Source: Caryophanales bacterium UBA1624
GTDB taxonomy: Bacteria; Bacillota_I; Bacilli_A; RFN20; CAG-826
Reading direction: 5' to 3'
Length of the DNA: 64,000 bases
Assembly: GCA_002321395.1 (NCBI GenBank)
Contig: DCMK01000077.1
Coordinates: forward strand, 25,026 to 89,025
A program made the translations under genes and the position numbers. The first letter of the stretch is position 1; every line of letters starts with the position of its first letter. Below, piece after piece: positions 59,074 to 64,000 of this stretch. Below the pieces are notes generated by a model. The model had not been told where the DNA came from. It did not search any database and saw only the letters and a list, made by a program, of their open reading frames with translations.

Positions 59074-60090
59074 ATGACCAATCGAAGATCATTAAAAGAA
59101 CGATACGAAGACTTCATGTACGACCATGTGCCGTTGAAGGTCATCGTGGAAAACGGCTGGATTTTTCTCGTCAACCTCATTTCCGCCATGATTTTGGCTT
59201 TGGGCTTCAAATGCTTTTTGGCCCCTTCTTTCGCCACTACCGCCGAGCGCCTTGCTTCAGGCGGCATGACCGGCATCGCTCAGAACATCATCTTGATCGT
59301 CGACCTTTTCACGAACAATTGGGGGGATGCTCATTACGATCTTCTGTATGGGGTCCTCTATTTCGGCTTGAACATCCCAATATTCGTCTTGGCTTTCTTC
59401 GGCGTCGGCAAGCGCTTCGCGATTTACACGATGATCAACGTCGCCTTGGTTTCACTCATCACCAACTTTTTCGACTTCCCGGGTCTGAACAACTTCGTGG
59501 ACGCCGTCGCCGGATACGTCAATGAGAATGGCGGCATGGTGGCGCGAGCCATTTTCGCCGGCGTTTGCACCGGCCTAAGCTCTGCCCTGGCTTATAAAGT
59601 CGATTGCAGCGGCGGTGGGATCGATGTCATCGCCTATTACATCGCGATCAAGAAATCCGCCCTCGTCGGGAAGTACTCGACCATCCTCAACTTCGTCACC
59701 GTTGCTTTGTACGCTTTCCTTTCCATGCTCCACGGCGTTTCCGCGGCGGAAGCTTGGGGGAAAGTCCTCTTCTCCGTCATTTATCTTTTCGTCGTCATGC
59801 TCGTGGTCGACTGGATCAACGTCCGCAACAAAAAGATGGAGCTTGAGGTCGTCACGGACAATCCGAATTTAGGCGATTTCATCATTTCCAATTTGCCTCA
59901 CGGCGCGACCATCATCCGCGGGACGGGCGCTTTCTCCGGAAAAGAGAAGTACATCATCAAGGTCGTTATGTCCTCCTACGAGGTGAAGAATGCGGTCAAA
60001 ATGATCCGCGACGCAGAGCCGAATTCATTCATCAAAGTGACGGAACTTAAGCAAGTCTTCGGCCGTTTCTTCTTGCCTCCCATCCGCTAA
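59074..60090 (+). CDS. YitT family membrane protein
   Basis: 338 residues. Five or six membrane spans of the DUF161 repeats (GGMTGIAQNII and, later, DCSGGGIDVIAYYIAIKK) and a C-terminal cytoplasmic DUF2179 domain (PHGATIIRGTGAFSGKEKYII). Function of the family is not settled. No Shine-Dalgarno; TATAAT (59059-59064) ends 9 bases before the ATG. GGCC-N11-GGCC flanks the -10 and start. Confidence 0.9.
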   Translation: MTNRRSLKERYEDFMYDHVPLKVIVENGWIFLVNLISAMILALGFKCFLAPSFATTAERLASGGMTGIAQNIILIVDLFTNNWGDAHYDLLYGVLYFGLNIPIFVLAFFGVGKRFAIYTMINVALVSLITNFFDFPGLNNFVDAVAGYVNENGGMVARAIFAGVCTGLSSALAYKVDCSGGGIDVIAYYIAIKKSALVGKYSTILNFVTVALYAFLSMLHGVSAAEAWGKVLFSVIYLFVVMLVVDWINVRNKKMELEVVTDNPNLGDFIISNLPHGATIIRGTGAFSGKEKYIIKVVMSSYEVKNAVKMIRDAEPNSFIKVTELKQVFGRFFLPPIR

Positions 60091-60737
60091 AGGCGAACGG
60101 AACCGTGACAAAATTAACAATTTTCGTTTCAATGCAGAAAAACACGGCTCTTGAAGCATTGATTTTCTGACGGCGGAGCAATAGAGAATTCCTCCGAACT
60201 TTTCCGCCTCTTCCCTAAACGCAGGCCTCCCGCTTTATCCATCGATGCATGCCCATGGCCATCGTGATAACGGGGATATAAAACAAAAACGTCCTTTTTC
60301 TTTCCGTGCGGAGGGGGGATGCTCAACGTTGACGCGAAGGTCATCCAAACTGATTATGGATGCTCCTTTTAAAGCAAATGAACCCGATCCATTTGGTGAT
60401 TAGAATTAAAATCATCGAAGACGCGTTTGCTTTGATAAGACGGAGATGATTTCCCCGTTCGCGTCCGCGCTTCAAAGTTTTCTCCGAGATTTTCCAAACG
60501 CAGCACTGAAGATTCTTATCTTTTTCGGCAAAAGACAAGAAAAGCCTGAAAGAGTCGCAAGGCGCTTGGAGTTGGCTTTCGTATTTCTAGCAACGCGCAT
60601 TTAGGAATGGCTGTGGGCGGAAGGAGGCGTGGATATATTTATCGTTTATTCTCTTATTTTGAGGACTTTCCTAGAAAGAAGGAGGAATTGGGCTTTTGCC
60701 TTTTTTCTCTTCTTCTTTTGTGGGCTATCATAAACAC
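60091..60737. other. Longest stretch without a convincing gene
   Basis: About 640 bases. Two short minus-strand frames (60341-60538 and 60129-60344, sharing ATGA) have no domain-like sequence and odd composition. The last 110 bases hold two AAGGAGG sites (near 60621-60627 and 60681-60688) and AT-rich DNA that could be promoter for the ABC operon. No repeat, tRNA or known structured RNA was seen. Confidence 0.5.
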
Positions 60738-61460
60738 ATGCCAGAAATAAGCATTCAGCACCTAAGCGTTACTTACCTTGGAAAGAAGAAGGAAGAATAT
60801 CCCGCTTTGAAGGATTTAAGCCTCGTTTTTCCGGATGGGCAAGTCAGCGCCGTTATGGGGGAGTCTGGCTCGGGGAAGACCACCCTTTTAAGGGCGTTAT
60901 CGCGACAGCTTTCTTATGATGGCGCGATCTTTAGCAACGGCACGGATATTGCCACCCTTTCCAACAAGGAACGGAGGCTTTCGTATGTGATGCAAGAATT
61001 CGCCCTTTACCCCCACTTGACCGTCTTCGATAACCTCGCCTTTCCTTTGAAGCTTGAAAGGGAGTCCTACGATGCCATCACTTCCCGCGTTTTGGATATG
61101 GCCAAAGAGCTTCGCATCGAGCCCCTTCTTTCGAGGAAGCCACGGCAATTATCGACGGGCCAAATACAAAAGGTCTGCTTGGGGAGGGCTCTCATCAAAA
61201 ATCCCGATCTCATCATGCTGGATGAGCCCCTTTCCAATGTGGACATCCGGGAAAAAGAAGATGTCCTTCGCGCAATCGCCAGGACGCTAGAGAAATACCA
61301 AACGACGGCGATCTATATCACCCATAATCTCAAAGAGGCAATCTATATTTCTACTAATGTCTTTTTCTTGGAAGGCGGAAAACTCGTGAAAGAGGTTCCC
61401 TCGAAAGAACTTGGCCTCGTAGATCCTTCCTATGTGTTTGAAGCGGAGGGACGCGAATGA
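60738..61460 (+). CDS. ABC transporter ATP-binding protein
   Basis: 240 residues. Walker A MGESGSGKTT (near 38-47), Q-loop YVMQEFALYPHLTVFDNLAFPL, signature LSTGQIQK, Walker B LIMLDEPLSNVD and THN switch. The Q-loop and Walker B wording is that of sugar-type importers (MsmK/UgpC), but the TOBE domain that those carry after residue 240 is missing. Start at 60738, where TATCAT (60726-60731) ends 6 bases upstream; a TTG at 60696 with AAGGAGG about 10 bases upstream is a serious alternative. First gene of the operon to the end of the window. Confidence 0.85.
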   Translation: MPEISIQHLSVTYLGKKKEEYPALKDLSLVFPDGQVSAVMGESGSGKTTLLRALSRQLSYDGAIFSNGTDIATLSNKERRLSYVMQEFALYPHLTVFDNLAFPLKLERESYDAITSRVLDMAKELRIEPLLSRKPRQLSTGQIQKVCLGRALIKNPDLIMLDEPLSNVDIREKEDVLRAIARTLEKYQTTAIYITHNLKEAIYISTNVFFLEGGKLVKEVPSKELGLVDPSYVFEAEGRE

Positions 61461-62302
61461 AATTTAGGCCCGCCAAAAAAGCGTTCCAAATCAAGGACCT
61501 TCCAGCCACAAGAGGCCAGGAATTCTGGGATTTTTTCAAGACGAGATTCGCTTTGTTTCTGGAAATGGGTGGCCTCTTGCTTCTTTTCGGCCTCCCCTTC
61601 CTCGCTTCTTTCTTAGTCAAATACTACGCCCTTCTTTATCCAGCCGCCAAGAGCATGGCGGAAGCGGAGTATCTTTCCTTCTATAAAACAACGCGCCTTC
61701 TATTTAGTGGGGTCTATTCCCTTTGCTTCTTCTTTCTGTTCCTCGCTTTCGGGGGGATTGGGAGGATCATTCGGCAATGGATATGGGGGAATGGCATCTA
61801 TTTCTGGCATGATTTTGGAAAGGGCATAAAGCAAAACTTTAAGAACTATTTCCTTTCTTGGCTTTGCTTTTCCTTTTTCTTCGTCTTGGAAGACTTTTGC
61901 TCCTTGACGATTGAGAACTCCTTGATTGCTTACGCTATAAGCGGCGTCTTTTTATTGCTGCTGCCGGTTCTCATGATGGCGATGGTGGAGACGCTTGTGT
62001 ATAGCGATTCTTTTTTCCGGCTTCTTCGGCATTCGCTTTCTTATTTGCTCAAAAAGCCTCTTGCGACATTGCTGTTTTTTCTTTTCCCATGCGGCGTTAT
62101 TTGCTTAACGCTCATCGATCAAATCATGATTCAATTCGCCGTTTTTTCCATTCTCTTCGCGCTGATTTTGCCCTTCTATCTTGTCGGTTGGTCGCTCTAT
62201 TGTTTCTCTTTGTTCGACGAATTCACCAACAAGGAAAGCTATCCATCTCTTTATAAAAAAGGGCTGCGATACGAATACGAGAAGGAAAACAAAAATGATT
62301 GA
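61457..62302 (+). CDS. DUF624/YesL-like membrane protein
   Basis: 281 residues with six membrane spans. The pattern RIIRQWIWGNGIYFWHDF, then KQNFKNYF, and the ending LFDEFTNKESYPSLYKKGL match YesL/DUF624 proteins, which usually sit beside sugar ABC permeases. It overlaps the ATPase gene by 4 bases. It may be the membrane partner of that ATPase here because no other permease is visible. Confidence 0.65.
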   Translation: MKFRPAKKAFQIKDLPATRGQEFWDFFKTRFALFLEMGGLLLLFGLPFLASFLVKYYALLYPAAKSMAEAEYLSFYKTTRLLFSGVYSLCFFFLFLAFGGIGRIIRQWIWGNGIYFWHDFGKGIKQNFKNYFLSWLCFSFFFVLEDFCSLTIENSLIAYAISGVFLLLLPVLMMAMVETLVYSDSFFRLLRHSLSYLLKKPLATLLFFLFPCGVICLTLIDQIMIQFAVFSILFALILPFYLVGWSLYCFSLFDEFTNKESYPSLYKKGLRYEYEKENKND

Positions 62303-62774
62303 CATCTATAGGGAAGGCGAAAAAAGAAAGAGAAAAGAAAGGAATTGCCTTCTTTTGACGTCTATCGTTTCTGCCGTTTCCCTTTTAGCCATGGTCCTCA
62401 TCTTCTTTTTGCATCCTCGAAATCAAACTTGGGCTTATTTCACCCTTTCTTTGTTTTTCCTTTTGCTGATGGTTTTAGGAGATTATTACTTCCTTTTTTA
62501 TAAGTTTTCGCATCTTAAAGCGATTGACTCTTTTTTGAAAATAAACGGGAAGCGGAGAGAGGAAGCGATTTTCGTCTTCGAAAATGGCAAAGGCGTCCGT
62601 TACGTTAATAAGCTTTCCTTCAAAGAGGCGATTTTCGTTGATGAAAAAGGCCAAGAAAAGGTTTTCCTCTACTTGGAGGAATCTTCGCCTTCCTTTAAGA
62701 AAGGCGAAAAATACCGCCTTTCCTTTGAACGGGACTATTTGTTTGGCTACGAGGAAGAAAAGAATGAAGAATGA
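62295..62774 (+). CDS. Unrecognised two-span membrane protein
   Basis: 159 residues. Two membrane segments (about 18-40 and 49-72) followed by a basic, soluble C-terminal half (GKRREEAIFVFENGKG, RLSFERDYLFGYEEE). GAAGGA precedes the ATG, which overlaps the preceding gene by 8 bases. Unknown function, co-expressed with the ABC ATPase. Confidence 0.72.
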   Translation: MIDIYREGEKRKRKERNCLLLTSIVSAVSLLAMVLIFFLHPRNQTWAYFTLSLFFLLLMVLGDYYFLFYKFSHLKAIDSFLKINGKRREEAIFVFENGKGVRYVNKLSFKEAIFVDEKGQEKVFLYLEESSPSFKKGEKYRLSFERDYLFGYEEEKNEE

Positions 62775-63405
62775 GAAAAAGCTCTTTTTGTCCTTCCTTC
62801 GCTACGATTGGTGGAAAATCGTTTGCGTCTTTGGCCTTTTAAGCGCCGTTTTGGCTTTTTCCTTCAACTATAAAGACAAGCTTAAAGAGAATGAAATCTT
62901 AGAGATATTCGTGACGGGCGAGACGAAAGATTTCTCTTTTCAAAGAAACCTGTATTCCATGGTTTCTCAAAACGAAGTCAAAGCGATCCATTGCTCCTCT
63001 TATAAAAGCGGCGACGATCAATTTAATCAGGCGGCTTCTTCTTATATTTCGGCCGTTTCCGATCTTTTTCTGCTCCCCGAAAGCGTCCTTTCCTCCCATT
63101 CCTCTTATATGTCCTATGCGAAAAACATCGAGGAAGAAAACGCCTTGCTCATTCACGGGATATCTTCCTCTTTTGCTTTCTACCAAGGCCCATTAAGCAA
63201 GGCTCGGGGGATCAAGATTTATGACCTTGAAGAGCCTTCTTACAATGAGGGAAAGAAGTTTTCTTCTTGGTTTCTTTTCGAAGAAACGACCTACCTTTTC
63301 GTTTCCGATGCTTCAAGCAATCGCTTAAGCAGAGACGATTCCGGGAAGAACCTGTTGTGGGAATATGCCTATGCGTTTTTAAAACTTGGCGTTTCCGAGT
63401 CCTAA
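62764..63405 (+). CDS. Unrecognised membrane-anchored protein
   Basis: 213 residues. One N-terminal membrane span (about 15-33) and a soluble domain rich in Ser, Phe and Tyr, predicted outside the cell. No family recognised; possibly an accessory subunit of the ABC system. The ATG overlaps the preceding gene by 11 bases. Confidence 0.72.
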   Translation: MKNEKKLFLSFLRYDWWKIVCVFGLLSAVLAFSFNYKDKLKENEILEIFVTGETKDFSFQRNLYSMVSQNEVKAIHCSSYKSGDDQFNQAASSYISAVSDLFLLPESVLSSHSSYMSYAKNIEEENALLIHGISSSFAFYQGPLSKARGIKIYDLEEPSYNEGKKFSSWFLFEETTYLFVSDASSNRLSRDDSGKNLLWEYAYAFLKLGVSES

Positions 63406-63448
63406 AAGGCAATAAAGCCTGTTTGAAAATGAAACAAGAGGAACGAAC

Positions 63449-64000
63449 ATGAAAAAAGATCTGTGCCTTCGCTTCAAAGAAGAGGCCCCGAACTCTATAG
63501 AAGGATGGGAAAAATATTCGCTGCCAATCGGCAATGGGAGGTTTGGCGCCTCCGTTTTCGGTGGCGTCCGCCTTGAGAGGGTCCAAATTACAACCAACGA
63601 ATTCGCGAATACGTATCGCCAAGGCGGCGTTTCGAGCTTCATGGAAATCCACCTTGCCTTCGAGTCCCAAGAAATCTCCGACTACGAGAGGGGCCTTCGC
63701 CTCCAGGATGGCGTTTGCTATAGCCAATATATTTCTAAGAAAAGCGGCCCCGTCGTTCGCGAATGCTTTTACTCTTATCCGGATAAGGCCTTCGTTTATC
63801 ATATCCGCTCTTCGAAACCCATCTCCTTTAAAGCGGAACTCACCATCCCTTATTTGGGAGATCGAAGCGTCGAGGAAGGCGGGAGAACGGGCGAGATGAT
63901 CTCTGACGAAAACGGCCTTCTGGCTCGAGGGACCTTGCCCAGCCGCTCTTTGATTTACGAAGCGCGCCTTAGCGGCGCAGGCGATGGGCTTTTGGAAGGC
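63449..64000 (+). CDS. GH95-type glycoside hydrolase (alpha-L-fucosidase-like), 5' part
   Basis: 184 codons, open to the right edge. The opening, GWEKYSLPIGNGRFGASVFGG followed by ERVQITTNEF, is the N-terminal beta-sandwich signature of family GH95 (usually WxxALPIGNGRLGAMVFGG...ERIQLNE). The catalytic barrel lies beyond the window. No signal peptide, so the enzyme would act inside the cell on imported oligosaccharides. AGAGGAA precedes the ATG. It follows the ABC/DUF624 genes and probably shares their transcript. Confidence 0.8.
   Translation, partial: MKKDLCLRFKEEAPNSIEGWEKYSLPIGNGRFGASVFGGVRLERVQITTNEFANTYRQGGVSSFMEIHLAFESQEISDYERGLRLQDGVCYSQYISKKSGPVVRECFYSYPDKAFVYHIRSSKPISFKAELTIPYLGDRSVEEGGRTGEMISDENGLLARGTLPSRSLIYEARLSGAGDGLLEG

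Noticed and set aside
60129..60538. Two short minus-strand frames in the gene-poor stretch
   Set aside because: No domain, no ribosome binding site, no promoter; composition not protein-like. A decayed gene is possible but cannot be shown.
60620..60720. A 34-codon hydrophobic leader peptide from the GTG near 60630
   Set aside because: The Shine-Dalgarno sits only one base from the GTG and no other support exists.
1..64000. Mollicute-type UGA=Trp recoding
   Set aside because: Genes such as ymdB, fhs and def end at TGA at the expected family length and use TGG for conserved tryptophans.
1..64000. Insertion sequences, prophage, CRISPR or toxin-antitoxin modules
   Set aside because: No transposase, integrase, regularly spaced repeats or recognisable toxin-antitoxin pairs were found.

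Overview
The window is a 64 kb piece of a bacterial chromosome with moderate GC content, almost entirely gene-dense housekeeping DNA, using the standard code (TGG for Trp, TGA as a stop). Gene content points to the Bacillota, class Bacilli: RNA polymerase delta subunit, RNase Y, RNase J, Spx, YlbF/RicF, long-form HPF, YmdB, MEP-pathway ispD/ispF, and the pgsA-cinA-recA-rny-ymdB-miaB order known from Bacillus. A PPi-type phosphofructokinase, a PduL phosphotransacylase and a simplified CinA suggest an uncultured, gut-type, streamlined lineage near the old Tenericutes/Erysipelotrichia border; that placement is inference.

Layout. 1-10.1 kb (+): pgsA end, pncC, recA, PPi-PFK, rny, ymdB, a miaB-ricA fusion, miaA, fhs, DUF951. 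10.1-14.9 kb (+): a three-gene MacB/FtsX-type ABC exporter module. 15-22 kb (+): csp, ychF, ispF, argS, rpoE, nrnA, cysQ, a small membrane protein and an Xre regulator. 22-30 kb: nfuA (-), M3 oligopeptidase (+), an HTH gene (-), a polytopic membrane/M32 carboxypeptidase fused frame (-), htpG under a CIRCE operator (-), bioY (+). 30.4-31 kb: five tRNA genes (-). 31-38 kb: pgi, S1-domain protein, ispD, HAD phosphatase, LemA-like, ABC-F, tRNA-Leu, mgtE. 38-44.7 kb (+): glycosyltransferase-GtrA, pduL, TSCPD protein, SAM-riboswitch-controlled metK, hpf, HAD hydrolase, two unknown genes. 44.8-60 kb: tRNA-Ser, MATE, pseudouridine synthase, phosphohexomutase, HAD, spx, CYTH, an EIIB-like membrane protein, maf, RNase J, def, ricF-rsmD-coaD, a decayed YlmD-like gene, a membrane-anchored unknown, a PI-PLC-X protein, YitT. 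60.1-60.7 kb has no convincing gene. 60.7-64 kb (+): ABC ATPase, DUF624-like membrane protein, two unknown membrane proteins and the start of a GH95-type fucosidase.

The most striking pattern is in gene starts. About eighteen genes, most of them first in a transcription unit, have a -10 hexamer (often an extended TGnTATAAT) ending only 6-10 bases before the start codon and no clear, well-spaced Shine-Dalgarno sequence, so they should be leaderless or nearly so. Genes inside operons, and a minority of first genes, carry good Shine-Dalgarno sites. Other points: the MiaB-RicA fusion with RNase Y and RicF in the same window; the fused membrane-M32 frame with a perfect internal ribosome binding site; a compact SAM riboswitch with a 6-bp pseudoknot; and CIRCE at htpG. 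No mobile element, CRISPR array or rRNA gene was seen.
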